Shown: positions 27,428 through 36,144 of the stretch, piece by piece
Numbering within the stretch: position 1 is the stretch's first letter
Layout of the letters: every line of letters starts with the position of its first letter
DNA from: Granulosicoccus sp.
GTDB lineage: Bacteria > Pseudomonadota > Gammaproteobacteria > Granulosicoccales > Granulosicoccaceae
Length of the DNA stretch: 42,453 bases
Assembly: GCA_020627685.1 (NCBI GenBank)
Contig: JAHDGK010000041.1
Coordinates: 1-42,453 of the forward strand
Direction: 5' to 3'
Position numbers and translations under genes: made by a program
The notes under the pieces: generated by a model
Told to the model about the DNA's origin: nothing
Seen by the model: the letters and a program-made list of their open reading frames with translations, nothing else
The model's database searches: none

Positions 27428-28071
27428 GACGGGACATCGAACAACCAGGGTGCATTTTTACGACGTGCATCCTCGTATTCTTCTATGCGAAAGCGTTGCT
27501 GTAGAGTCAACTCGATATCGTCAAAACCATTTAAAAGACAGTTTTTTCTAAAGCTATCGACTTCAAACGGATAGACCTGTCCAGACGGTGTTGTCACCGT
27601 TTGAGCGTTAAGATCGATATCCAGTTGATAGCCTTCTGATGCTTCGCATTCAGCCGCTAAAGATTCAACAATTTCTTTGTCTAATACGATGGGTAACAAA
27701 CCGCTCTTAAAAGAGTTGTTATGAAAAATATCGGCAAAGCCTGGAGCTATTACTGAGCGAAAACCGTAATCGTCCAGCGCCCAAACCGCGTGTTCACGAG
27801 ATGACCCACAACCGAAATTCTCACCGGCTATCAGCACTTCGGCACCTTTGTACCGGTCTGCATTTAAAACAAAGTCAGGGTTAGGTTGACGAGTAGATGA
27901 ATCTTGTCCCGGAAAGCCTGCATCCAGATAGCGCCATTCATCAAACAGGTTTACACCAAAACCCGAACGCTTAATTGATTTTAAAAACTGCTTTGGAATG
28001 ATGGCATCGGTATCAACATTGGCTCGCATTAACGGGACAGCCAAGCCATTCATTTGAGTAAATGGTTTCAT
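27424..28071 (-). CDS. leuD: 3-isopropylmalate dehydratase small subunit
   Basis: LeuD is the swivelling small subunit of isopropylmalate isomerase and pairs with LeuC. The 215 residues contain [20 protein letters not shown], the hallmark [21 protein letters not shown] and [17 protein letters not shown]. Length is usual for the proteobacterial two-subunit form. It follows leuC by 15 bp. Confidence 0.98.
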   Translation of the reverse strand: MKPFTQMNGLAVPLMRANVDTDAIIPKQFLKSIKRSGFGVNLFDEWRYLDAGFPGQDSSTRQPNPDFVLNADRYKGAEVLIAGENFGCGSSREHAVWALDDYGFRSVIAPGFADIFHNNSFKSGLLPIVLDKEIVESLAAECEASEGYQLDIDLNAQTVTTPSGQVYPFEVDSFRKNCLLNGFDDIELTLQQRFRIEEYEDARRKNAPWLFDVPS

Positions 28072-28086
28072 GTTCTTTAGCGCTCC

Positions 28087-29490
28087 TTAGAAATGACGAA
28101 CATCAACGAAGTGACCAGCGATCGCAGCCGCTGCGGCCATGGCAGGACTAACCAGGTGTGTACGACCACCCTGCCCCTGCCTACCTTCAAAATTACGGTT
28201 CGATGTGGATGCGCATCGCTCTCCGGATTCGAGACGATCAGCATTCATTGCCAAACACATCGAGCATCCGGGTTCACGCCATTCAAAGCCGGCTTCTATG
28301 AAGACTTTATCTAAACCTTCTTTTTCAGCTTGCTCCTTTACTAATCCGGAACCGGGCACGACCAACGCTTGCTTGATAGAGTCAGCTACTTTGCGTTCTT
28401 TGATGACGGCCGCAGCTGCACGAAGATCTTCAATGCGCGAGTTTGTACAAGAACCAATAAACACCCGGTCTAACTTGATATCCGTTAAAGGTGTTTCAGC
28501 TTGTAAGTCCATGTATTCCAGCGCACGCTCATAGCCTTCACGCTTGTTGGCGTATTCGTCGTCAGCAGGGTTAGGAACCTGTGCATTAACCGATGCCACC
28601 ATTTCAGGTGACGTACCCCAAGACACCTGAGGTTCAATACTCGAAGCATCAATCCGGACGACCTCATCGAACTGAGCATCATCATCAGACTTAAGTTCTA
28701 ACCAAGCAGCTTTTGCCTTCTCCCAAGTGTCACCCTTGGGTGCAAACGGCCGACCTTTTAGATACTCAATGGTTGTCTCGTCAACCGCAATCATACCGGC
28801 ACGTGCACCGGCTTCTATAGACATGTTGCAGACGCTCATTCGGCCTTCCATGCTCAGGGCTTTAATAGCGTCACCACCAAACTCAATAGTGCAACCATTA
28901 CCCCCTGCCGTTCCAATTTTGCCAATGATCGCTAGGACAATATCTTTAGCAGTAACACCTGGGCCTACTTCTCCATCAACGCTTACCAGCATGTTGCGTG
29001 ACTTCTTTTGCAACAACGTTTGCGTGGCCATTACATGCTCAACCTCTGACGTGCCAATTCCAAAAGCCAACGCGCCGAATGCACCGTGTGTAGAGGTATG
29101 CGAATCACCACAGACCACCGTCATGCCTGGCAACGTTGCGCCCTGCTCAGGGCCTATAACATGAACGATGCCCTGACGCAGATCGTTCATTTTAAATTCT
29201 GTAACACCAAAGGTTTCACAGTTAGCATCAAGTGTTTCCACCTGTAACCGGGATACGGGATCTTCAATACCATTCGCACGATCGGTTGTTGGAACGTTGT
29301 GATCCGCCACTGCCAACATAGAGGCTGTGCGCCAAGGCTTACGTCCGGCCAGTTGCAGCCCTTCAAACGCCTGTGGAGATGTCACTTCGTGGACTAAGTG
29401 TCTGTCTATGTACAGCAGTACAGTGCCATCTTCCTGCTGATTGACGACATGTGCGTCCCAGACTTTGTCGTATAAGGTTTTTCCAGCCAT
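28087..29490 (-). CDS. leuC: 3-isopropylmalate dehydratase large subunit
   Basis: LeuC carries the 4Fe-4S cluster of isopropylmalate isomerase, converting 2- to 3-isopropylmalate. The 467-residue protein begins [16 protein letters not shown] and contains [21 protein letters not shown], the cluster cysteines at [17 protein letters not shown] and GCSMCLAMN, and the C-terminal [20 protein letters not shown]. It is the first gene of the leuC-leuD-GST-leuB-asd unit. A TATAAT box and a LysR-type site lie upstream, facing a LysR regulator gene. Confidence 0.98.
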   Translation of the reverse strand: MAGKTLYDKVWDAHVVNQQEDGTVLLYIDRHLVHEVTSPQAFEGLQLAGRKPWRTASMLAVADHNVPTTDRANGIEDPVSRLQVETLDANCETFGVTEFKMNDLRQGIVHVIGPEQGATLPGMTVVCGDSHTSTHGAFGALAFGIGTSEVEHVMATQTLLQKKSRNMLVSVDGEVGPGVTAKDIVLAIIGKIGTAGGNGCTIEFGGDAIKALSMEGRMSVCNMSIEAGARAGMIAVDETTIEYLKGRPFAPKGDTWEKAKAAWLELKSDDDAQFDEVVRIDASSIEPQVSWGTSPEMVASVNAQVPNPADDEYANKREGYERALEYMDLQAETPLTDIKLDRVFIGSCTNSRIEDLRAAAAVIKERKVADSIKQALVVPGSGLVKEQAEKEGLDKVFIEAGFEWREPGCSMCLAMNADRLESGERCASTSNRNFEGRQGQGGRTHLVSPAMAAAAAIAGHFVDVRHF

Positions 29491-29568
29491 TGCTTCGGTG
29501 CCTCTATCAGGTTTTTCTCACAGCTAGCTATGGTAACGACCGAAATCAAATAACTCAAATTCATATTG

Positions 29569-29574
29569 ATTATA
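29569..29574 (-). promoter_or_regulatory. Putative -10 box of the leuC promoter
   Basis: The minus strand reads TATAAT here, a perfect -10 hexamer about 80 bases upstream of the leuC start codon. No good -35 hexamer is present at 16-18 bases: the expected position reads TATTCC and is covered by the LysR-type box. That is the pattern of an activator-dependent promoter. Confidence 0.4.
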
Positions 29575-29580
29575 GTTATC

Positions 29581-29595
29581 ATTCCATGTTGGAAT
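29581..29595. promoter_or_regulatory. LysR-type (T-N11-A) operator between leuC and the lysR gene
   Basis: ATTCC-N5-GGAAT is a perfect 5-bp inverted repeat fitting the T-N11-A rule of LysR-family binding sites. It overlaps the -35 region of leuC and lies 7 bases before the regulator's own start codon, so binding could control leuC and the regulator together. Confidence 0.5.
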
Positions 29596-29605
29596 ATCAA
29601 CATGG
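29584..29605. repeat. Perfect inverted repeat across the LysR-gene start codon
   Basis: CCATGTTG and CAACATGG form a perfect 8-bp inverted repeat with a 6-base centre. The right arm contains the ATG of the regulator (29602). In mRNA it could form a hairpin hiding the start codon, or on DNA act as a second operator half overlapping the T-N11-A box. Confidence 0.6.
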
Positions 29606-30483
29606 ATTTCCCCACCTTAAAAGCCTTTGTTGCTGTTGCCGAATCCGGTTCATTTTCTCGGGCAGCAGAAACGCTGTTTATGACGCAACCCGCTATTAGC
29701 AAACGCATTGCAGCGCTGGAAGAGGACTTGAAAACCCCTTTGTTCGACCGTTTGGGCCGAAATATTCAACTCACTGAGGCCGGCGAGAAATTCTTGGTCA
29801 GCGCTCGACGAATATTGACCGACATCGATATCAGCCGCGAAGAAGTGCAATCATTATCAGCTGAAGTGGGTGGTCGCTTGCGACTAGCCACCAGCCACCA
29901 TGTTGGCATTCACCGACTACCGCCGGTACTCAAAGCTTTCACTCAGGCGCACCCGCAGGTTGAGTTGGATCTACTTTTCATGGATTCAGAGCTGGCCTGC
30001 GCCGAGGTAGCCAACGGGCATATTGAATTAGCTGTCGTCACACTTCCCGATGATTTAGAAGGCAACCTCATCACACAACTAGTATGGGCAGACCCATTGA
30101 GTATTGTCTGTGCAGCAGATCACCCCATGACGGAAACACTTAAGCAACAACCCTCGTTCAAACCCAAGCACCTGGAACAATATAAAGCCGTACTTCCCGC
30201 CCAAGGGACGGTGACTCGAACCATACTTCTCGACGCTCTCTTGCCCTATAAAGTCAATGTAGAAACCAGCCTGGAAACTAACTACCTGGAAACCATAAAA
30301 ATGATGGTATCGGTTGGACTAGGTTGGAGTGCTTTACCCGTTAGTATGATTGACGATGGCATGTGCGCTGTACCTATTAAGGAACTTTCTATGCAGCGAC
30401 AGCTGGGTTCCGTTAGGTTAAAAGGGCGCACCTTATCCCGAGCAGCATCCGCATTTATGGGACTGTTACCCGGCACAATTTAA
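29602..30483 (+). CDS. LysR-family transcriptional regulator, divergent from leuC
   Basis: The start at ATG 29602 gives the canonical LysR N-terminus MDFPTLKAFVAVAESGSFSR, a 293-residue protein. A TTG at 29566 would add an unlikely hydrophobic tail. The winged helix-turn-helix (residues 1-60) contains FSRAAETLFMTQPAISKRIAALE. The effector-binding domain follows from about residue 90 (GRLRLATSHHVGIHRLPPVL). An unidentified metabolite would be the co-inducer. The position opposite leuC, and a LysR-type box in the 111-bp gap, suggest that it regulates the leu operon and itself. A LysR gene lies in the same position in Pseudomonas. Confidence 0.94.
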   Translation: MDFPTLKAFVAVAESGSFSRAAETLFMTQPAISKRIAALEEDLKTPLFDRLGRNIQLTEAGEKFLVSARRILTDIDISREEVQSLSAEVGGRLRLATSHHVGIHRLPPVLKAFTQAHPQVELDLLFMDSELACAEVANGHIELAVVTLPDDLEGNLITQLVWADPLSIVCAADHPMTETLKQQPSFKPKHLEQYKAVLPAQGTVTRTILLDALLPYKVNVETSLETNYLETIKMMVSVGLGWSALPVSMIDDGMCAVPIKELSMQRQLGSVRLKGRTLSRAASAFMGLLPGTI

Positions 30484-30505
30484 ATACACATTCATATAAG
30501 CAAAA

Positions 30506-30541
30506 CCAATGTTAACGGCGGTGCAACCGCGTTGGAATTGG
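30506..30541. terminator. Stem-loop downstream of the LysR gene
   Basis: CCAAT...ATTGG forms an outer 5-bp stem. Inside it AAC-g-GCGGT pairs with ACCGC-GTT (one bulged G) around a GCA loop. It begins 23 bases after the LysR stop codon, where a terminator is expected. There is no T-run, so intrinsic termination is doubtful. Confidence 0.35.
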
Positions 30542-30620
30542 CGGTGATCTGCGCACATCCTCATCAGGCAGGTGCCATAAACGATCTTGCCAACATACTG
30601 AAACAAAACGGTCCATAAAT

Positions 30621-30651
30621 TTGACGTAAAGTGTAAGAACCTCCAGATAAT
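30621..30651 (+). promoter_or_regulatory. Possible promoter of the beta-lactamase-fold lipoprotein gene
   Basis: TTGACG (30621-30626) and GATAAT (30646-30651) match -35 and -10 hexamers, with a long 19-base spacer. They lie 33-63 bases before the start codon at 30684. The spacer makes this a weak call. Confidence 0.25.
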
Positions 30652-30683
30652 TCAAGGTCAAAAGACTCTAGGATATGCCTCTA

Positions 30684-32453
30684 ATGAATACACGAGCACG
30701 CCATTGGCGGTTTCTATGCCTGCTACAAGTGTTGGTGATATCGGGTTGTACTTCATTAAAACCACCGGAACTACCCGCCAAGTTTGCAGGCGATTACACG
30801 CCCATCACAAATTATCTCTCGGCACTTATCAATCAGCAGATGAAAAAAGGCAAGCTGACTGGTGTCAGTATTGCTCTGGTCGACGGCGATCAGAAAGTGT
30901 GGAGCGCAGGATTTGGCTATGCCGATGTGAAAGCAAAGCTTCCAGCCACCTCCAGCACGGTGTACCGCGCAGGCTCAGTCTCAAAACTGTTTAATGCCAT
31001 TGCCATCATGCAATTAGTTGAGCAGGGAAAGTTGAACTTAGATGCGCCTATTACTCAATACGTTGATGACTTCAGCATAAACAGCCGCTTCGGTTCTATC
31101 GATGACATAACGCTGCGCTCATTGCTCTCGCATCAGTCCGGTATGCCTAGTGATATCGCAGGCGGCATGTGGTCTGAACAACCGCCCACGCTAGACAGCT
31201 TAATAAAAAACTGGGAATCATCGTATGTGGTTCAACCGGCCAACAAGCACTTTAACTATTCAAACACTGGCATCTCTTTAAGCGGACTGGCAGTCCAACG
31301 AGTGACTGGGCGCCCCTATAGTGCCCACTTACAGAACGCACTTCTGGAACCGCTGAACATGCAGCAATCCGACTTTTCGGGGAAACTACCAAGTAGTAAC
31401 CAGACAAAAGGTTACATAGGAAAACGAGAAGTTGAGGAACTGCCTTTACGCGATACACCTGCGGGCGGGCTCAACACCACAGTCGATGATCTCAGTCAAT
31501 TTCTGATAGCGGTTCACGCAAATGGCCAATATAAAGATTTAAAAATATTAAGCGATGCCTCCCTTAAGCAAACGTTTGCGGTGCAAAATGAAGACAACCT
31601 TATCGATCTGAACCTACGGGTTGGCCTTGGCTGGTTTCTATCAAACAGGAAACTGGGCGGACGCTACAACGTTATCGGCCACGATGGTCGAACTGTCGCT
31701 CACACCGCAAAGCTTGTGAGTGCACCAGAGGCAGGTTTAAGTGTTGTGCTACTCAGCAATAGCGCTGACAACTCTGACGCTCTTGGAAAGATCGCAAGAG
31801 AAGCGATGAGTCTTCTGTATCAAACTAGAGGATTGCCAATTGTTGAAGACCAACCCTTCAATGTAGTTGATCAGCTGAAGACCAGTGATGATCTCTCCGG
31901 AGAATACGCAGGTCCGTTCAATCTCATTGAAATTAAACCAGACGGCGAGCGTTTCAAAGCGAGCGCATTGGATATGAAAGTGTCACTACGCCGCGAGCAA
32001 GACAACTGGTTTCTCATTAAAGTCATTGTCGGTGGCATTACGCTTCAACCCGATGATCTAAAATCATTGAGAGTCACTCGCTCACGAATAGACGGTATAG
32101 AACGTCTAATTGGAACTAATGAGGGGCAGCCTTTCTTGCTAGGCGATTTTATTGAACCCTATGCTGCAGATACTGCCTGGGACAACCGTTTAGGCGAATA
32201 CACATTGTTGAACCCACTGGAAGTCGATGAGTTTAATATTAAGGCGATTCACCTTAAGCGCCATAAAAACTTCTACTATGTGGAAATTATTGAACCTAAC
32301 GACCGAATTGCTAAAAATCCAATTCGTCCTCTAGACGATGACGCGTTTATATTTTTAGGCACAGGCCGCGGCATTGGAGAAACCGTGGTGTTTGATATCC
32401 ACAATGAGAAACCTGTGTTCTCCTTTTCCGGTTTAGATTTCGTGCGTAAATAA
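30684..32453 (+). CDS. Beta-lactamase-fold serine hydrolase, predicted lipoprotein
   Basis: The protein belongs to the class-C beta-lactamase / penicillin-binding-protein-like hydrolase family, which includes esterases and D-aminopeptidases as well as lactamases. I prefer ATG 30684 over 30675 because AGGA lies at a better distance. The 589 residues begin with a lipoprotein signal ending VISGC, giving lipidation at C22. Active-site motifs are S98-V-S-K101, Y192-S-N194 and HDG near residue 333. The catalytic domain ends near residue 385; about 200 further residues form a second, beta-rich region (LSGEYAGPFNLIEIKPDG onward) like the lipocalin-type tails of some family members. Plain antibiotic resistance is less likely than an envelope hydrolase or esterase role. 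It is transcribed alone. Confidence 0.88.
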   Translation: MNTRARHWRFLCLLQVLVISGCTSLKPPELPAKFAGDYTPITNYLSALINQQMKKGKLTGVSIALVDGDQKVWSAGFGYADVKAKLPATSSTVYRAGSVSKLFNAIAIMQLVEQGKLNLDAPITQYVDDFSINSRFGSIDDITLRSLLSHQSGMPSDIAGGMWSEQPPTLDSLIKNWESSYVVQPANKHFNYSNTGISLSGLAVQRVTGRPYSAHLQNALLEPLNMQQSDFSGKLPSSNQTKGYIGKREVEELPLRDTPAGGLNTTVDDLSQFLIAVHANGQYKDLKILSDASLKQTFAVQNEDNLIDLNLRVGLGWFLSNRKLGGRYNVIGHDGRTVAHTAKLVSAPEAGLSVVLLSNSADNSDALGKIAREAMSLLYQTRGLPIVEDQPFNVVDQLKTSDDLSGEYAGPFNLIEIKPDGERFKASALDMKVSLRREQDNWFLIKVIVGGITLQPDDLKSLRVTRSRIDGIERLIGTNEGQPFLLGDFIEPYAADTAWDNRLGEYTLLNPLEVDEFNIKAIHLKRHKNFYYVEIIEPNDRIAKNPIRPLDDDAFIFLGTGRGIGETVVFDIHNEKPVFSFSGLDFVRK

Positions 32454-32543
32454 TCTGTGTACCCCAACATGCCTACCCACTGTATCTATTCAAAACGCTA
32501 CGGAGAACTTAAGCTGGGTAACTAGTTTCGATTTGAGTCAGTT

Positions 32544-33404
32544 ATGAACGCAAGTACCAGCGGCTGGATTAACGGCTTCATCGGCATGCTTATCTTTAGC
32601 GGGTCACTTCCCGCTACGCGCGTCGCCGTGATGGATTTTGATCCACTGTTCCTCACCGTGGCCAGAGCAGCGATTGCAGGCTTTGTTGCCGTTGCAGTGC
32701 TTTTAATACTGTCTCAAAAACGGCCGCAAAGGGAAGATGCAACGTCCCTACTTATTACAGCGTTTGGTGTCGTGGTCGGCTTTCCCTTATTCACCGCTCT
32801 TGCACTTCAACACATTACAGCCGCCCACTCCATCGTATTTATCGCATTGTTACCACTTATGACAGCACTGTTCGGAGTGATGCGTGCTGGTGAAAAACCC
32901 AAAGCAGCTTTCTGGGTGTTTTCCTGTTTAGGTAGCGCGCTTGTCGCAGGCTTCGCTCTACTGAACAGTGGTGTCGGAGACTTGCGTGGCGATCTGTACA
33001 TGATCATTGCGATCATTGTCTGCGGTATGGGCTACGCTGAGGGCGCAAAGTTGTCAAGAAAACTAGGTGGTTGGCAAGTGATCTGTTGGGCACTGGCTAT
33101 ATCACTACCCTTAATGGCGATAGTAGCCTTCGTCCTACTACCAAGCAATTTCTCCAATATATCTACCCCTGCCTGGATTGGCCTTACTTACGTTTCTCTT
33201 TTTAGCATGCTGATAGGGTTTGTCTTCTGGTATCGCGGCTTGGCACAAGGCGGAATTGCAACCGTTGGTCAACTTCAGTTGTTACAGCCATTTTTCGGCT
33301 TGATGTTAGCTGCTTTACTATTAAACGAAAGTGTAAGCGTGCTGATGTTTGCAACCTGCGCCTTAGTTATCGTTTGCGTTGTGTGTGCGAAAAAGGTGGC
33401 TTGA
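32544..33404 (+). CDS. EamA/DMT-family transporter
   Basis: The 286-residue protein has about ten hydrophobic helices arranged as two EamA repeats, the fold of drug/metabolite transporters. The first repeat starts WINGFIGMLIFSGSLPATRVAVMDFDPLFLTVARAAIAG, written here only to show the typical helix 1-2 pattern with the conserved R before helix 2. GLTYVSLFSMLIGFVFWYRG and LLQPFFGLMLAALLLNE mark the second repeat. Substrates in this family range from amino acids to nucleobases and cannot be inferred. It follows the lipoprotein gene by 90 bp with no clear terminator between. Confidence 0.9.
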   Translation: MNASTSGWINGFIGMLIFSGSLPATRVAVMDFDPLFLTVARAAIAGFVAVAVLLILSQKRPQREDATSLLITAFGVVVGFPLFTALALQHITAAHSIVFIALLPLMTALFGVMRAGEKPKAAFWVFSCLGSALVAGFALLNSGVGDLRGDLYMIIAIIVCGMGYAEGAKLSRKLGGWQVICWALAISLPLMAIVAFVLLPSNFSNISTPAWIGLTYVSLFSMLIGFVFWYRGLAQGGIATVGQLQLLQPFFGLMLAALLLNESVSVLMFATCALVIVCVVCAKKVA

Positions 33405-33599
33405 GGCGTGTTGTTCGGTGTTATCGCTAAATGACGAATTTCGCATAGAATCAAGATGCTATTAAAGTTCTCTAAACATCTTTTTAAATGGAAAGGCCAA
33501 TTCTCTTAGGTATTATTACCGCTCTCTTTGGTGATATTCACAACCGTAGGAAAAAATAAATTATAAGCTGAGGTCTGCTTAATCAAAAAGACGCACACC

Positions 33600-33842
33600 G
33601 TGCACACTTATACCGTCAACAATATTCAATATTCCGTTACTACATTTGGCTCGCCCCTGTACCCCCCTCACGAGCAAGTCATTGGCACACAACTTATAGA
33701 ACTTGCTGAGGATATCGCCAAGTCAGCTTTCTATAACGGAAATTTCTACGGGCTTGAATTTGAAGGGGATGATCCAGCTCAGAATATATCTGTCATTAAA
33801 AAGGCAATCATCAATTGGCAAATTCTTATCTATAAGTCCTGA
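33600..33842 (+). CDS. Small hypothetical protein (80 residues)
   Basis: I do not recognise this protein. It opens at GTG 33600 with no strong ribosome-binding site and encodes a soluble, acidic 80-residue product. The sequence is compositionally protein-like: a beta-strand start (TYTVNNIQYSVTTFGSP), a helix (GTQLIELAEDIAKSAFYNG), a FYGLEFEGDD turn and a final helix (NISVIKKAIINWQILIY). It is flanked by 195 bp of AT-rich DNA upstream and is convergent with the gene at 33874. Codon use looks ordinary. It may be an accessory or recently acquired gene. Confidence 0.5.
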   Translation: MHTYTVNNIQYSVTTFGSPLYPPHEQVIGTQLIELAEDIAKSAFYNGNFYGLEFEGDDPAQNISVIKKAIINWQILIYKS

Positions 33843-33873
33843 CGATTACCTTTTAAATTCATCGAGTGCAGGA

Positions 33874-34863
33874 CTAACTCACAAATTTTCTTGCCTCACT
33901 TAAGTTGCCTTCAGGACCTGCCCAGCGCCAATGAATGTCTTCAATATTGGCCCCTAGTTTGTCGAGGTCTTGCTTCAGTCTCGCTTTATCTTTCTGAATC
34001 CAGAACCAGGCACTTGTGTTGTAACGAGCAAATATACTGACCGCAGTATCTTCGTGAGCAGTTGAGCCCAGTGAACGTGAGTAAGCGTCTTGGGCCTTAG
34101 CTTGAATGTCTGCATCATCGAGAAAACTTTTAGCGTCGTCAGATTTCTCATCAAGAGCCTCAAGATACTTCCAGTACTCCAGGTACGCCTTGATAAGAAT
34201 AGCCGGCAGGTCGCTTCCTTCCGGGGCGTTCTGCGATACTTTTTCAGCGAACGACAACATCTCTTCGTTGTTACCGCCCCACTTCTCTGACAAGGCAATA
34301 ATCATGTGCATGTGCGCAGCCCAATTGTGCGGATCTCTTTCAATAGCCTGACCGAAATTGAATTCACGAGTGTCAAAGTCGTCTGAGTTCCACGTGGATA
34401 CCATGATTAGATAGGCCCAAGGCGTCGGGTCCGTGGGCATAAGCCCTGCACTCTTAAGCAGAACACCACGCGTTTTGTCCAATCTTTCAAAAAAGATCTT
34501 CCATTTCGCAGTGCCAACCTGCGCACCTTGACTGTCACCACGGGCATTCCAGGACCATTGGACCAGTCTAGCTCCGTGGCACAACAGAGCATCTGCAGAG
34601 TGCGGTTCGTCATTAACCCAACGCTCAAGTACTTCCATGGGAAAAAGACGCGAAATACTCACTGTATACAAATAACGCTCTTCAAACGTCTTTGCTTCTG
34701 CCATGCGCTTTTTTAATAGCTTGTAGTCTTTGTCGCTCTTTAATAATTCCAAGGCCTTGGCGTTGCCATAGGCGCATTGGCGGATAGTATCCTCTTTACG
34801 TTTTTTGGATATGGCCCACAAACAGAGCAAACCCAGTAGTACGACGGCTAAACTGAAGTACAT
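33874..34863 (-). CDS. Membrane-anchored helical-repeat protein of unknown function
   Basis: The 329-residue protein starts with a single membrane helix (FSLAVVLLGLLCLWAIS, residues 3-19) and a basic stop, so most of it is probably cytoplasmic or periplasmic and anchored. The rest is helical and Trp-rich, with TPR-like pieces (FGQAIERDPHNWAAHMHMIIALSEKW) and RLVQWSWNARGDSQGAQVG near the middle. The pattern recalls DUF4034-type proteins, though I cannot confirm this. It is transcribed away from cbiB's 3' end, with a 188-bp gap between, and no functional link is visible. Confidence 0.8.
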   Translation of the reverse strand: MYFSLAVVLLGLLCLWAISKKRKEDTIRQCAYGNAKALELLKSDKDYKLLKKRMAEAKTFEERYLYTVSISRLFPMEVLERWVNDEPHSADALLCHGARLVQWSWNARGDSQGAQVGTAKWKIFFERLDKTRGVLLKSAGLMPTDPTPWAYLIMVSTWNSDDFDTREFNFGQAIERDPHNWAAHMHMIIALSEKWGGNNEEMLSFAEKVSQNAPEGSDLPAILIKAYLEYWKYLEALDEKSDDAKSFLDDADIQAKAQDAYSRSLGSTAHEDTAVSIFARYNTSAWFWIQKDKARLKQDLDKLGANIEDIHWRWAGPEGNLSEARKFVS

Positions 34864-35051
34864 GTCATTGATTCTTCCGTTCTATGAAGAGCAGACTCTA
34901 CGCGCACCACAATATCGAGACGTTTAAATTCTACTTTCGGGTAACTTCGCTGAGTCGATAAGTAAACTATAGTGGATAGAAAAGCGATTTGTGCAATGGC
35001 GAAACATGCAGAGAAACCCTCTACCGTCAATGCACTCTCTCAAGAGGTTAC

Positions 35052-35993
35052 TCAAGCAAAAAAGGCACCCAATGCCAAGATCAAGATCGTTAAGCCCACC
35101 GAATTTGCAAAAATGCGAAGCGCTTTGCGAACGTCAGAAGGCTGAGGCTCGTTCCCACCTGAATTAAGCCATGGCTCGTCGCTCATTTCATTGTTATAAA
35201 GTCGAGGCCCGGAAAGTCGTATGTTCAATGCGTTAGCCATAGCACCCTCCGGCCAACCTGCATTGGGCGAACGGTGACGTCTGGCATCACTGGCAATAGC
35301 TCCGAATGCCGATAAGCTTCCGCCCACTACCGCAATGAGTAGTGCTGTGATCCTCGCGGGTAGTAAGTTAACGGCATCGTCCAACTTTGCAGCAAAACGG
35401 CCATAGTCAATGTAGCGGGTTGAGCGATGCCCGATCATCGAGTCCAGCGTATTAATGGCCTTGTAAGCTGCTATTCCGGGCAGACCCAACAGCACTCCCC
35501 AGAATAAAGGTGCATATACGCCGTCTGATGCATTCTCCGCCAAGCTTTCAATAGCAGCACCGGCAATCATGGATTGGTCTAACGCTTCAGTATCACGCCC
35601 CACAATGTGAGAAAGGGACTCACGTGCGGCCGGAAGGTTTTCGTCTTGCAAAGGTTTAGCGACCGCATGGACATGCACATACAGACTACGAGATGCCAAC
35701 AGACTGGAAGCTATCAAAGCTTCCAGCCCCCAACCTAACAGGGTGTTCGGCAAGAATAAGCTAATGACAATTGCAGCTATGACACTACTACTAATAACGA
35801 CAAATGAAGTCGCAACTCCATAAACATATCGTCGGGATGCTGAATCACTGGCAGTATTGAACCGCTTCTCTAAATATGTGATTAAACAACCTATCCACAC
35901 GACGGGATGCTTGATAGTCGCAAACAATCTGTCCGGCCAGCCCACCGCTATTTCTATCAGCAAGGCTAGTAGCATTAATTCAACAAAGGGCAT
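35052..35993 (-). CDS. cbiB: Adenosylcobinamide-phosphate synthase CbiB
   Basis: CbiB joins adenosylcobyric acid to (R)-1-aminopropan-2-ol phosphate (or ethanolamine phosphate), giving adenosylcobinamide phosphate, late in cobalamin synthesis. The 313-residue membrane protein has the family landmarks: the GWPDRLFATIKHPVVWIG start, SRSLYVHVHAVAKPL, GRDTEALDQSMIAGAAIESLAENASDG (given in part), the YAPLFWGVLLGLPGIAAYKAINTLDSMIG region, and SPNAGWPEGAMANALNIRL. Several membrane helices are evident. It is divergent from cbiZ with 151 bp between starts. No other cob or cbi synthesis genes lie in the window, so this looks like a salvage or remodelling locus rather than de novo synthesis. The same enzyme is called CobD in Pseudomonas nomenclature. 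Confidence 0.95.
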   Translation of the reverse strand: MPFVELMLLALLIEIAVGWPDRLFATIKHPVVWIGCLITYLEKRFNTASDSASRRYVYGVATSFVVISSSVIAAIVISLFLPNTLLGWGLEALIASSLLASRSLYVHVHAVAKPLQDENLPAARESLSHIVGRDTEALDQSMIAGAAIESLAENASDGVYAPLFWGVLLGLPGIAAYKAINTLDSMIGHRSTRYIDYGRFAAKLDDAVNLLPARITALLIAVVGGSLSAFGAIASDARRHRSPNAGWPEGAMANALNIRLSGPRLYNNEMSDEPWLNSGGNEPQPSDVRKALRIFANSVGLTILILALGAFFA

Positions 35994-36144
35994 ACGGGTA
36001 AAGTATCATTTGGCGAGTATGTGCGAGTCCAACATATGGATCTAATAGAACTTAGGTTTGCGAATCGTCGAGAGCCCAATAGTACCTGAGCAGTATCGAG
36101 AATTTATTTTCCAATAGGCCTGAACCAACAAATTCAATAACACC

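Noticed and set aside
29491-29568. Leucine leader peptide with attenuator before leuC
   Set aside because: A short frame starting MNLSYLIS has scattered leucines but no Leu run, and no terminator/antiterminator pair is visible.
33488-33559. 23-codon frame MERPILLGIITALFGDIHNRRKK-type peptide
   Set aside because: It has no ribosome-binding site and is short enough to occur by chance in AT-rich DNA; kept only as a note.
35994-36144. Cobalamin riboswitch controlling cbiZ or cbiB
   Set aside because: The gap is too short for the full fold and no B12-box-like core (GCCACTG) is present on either strand.
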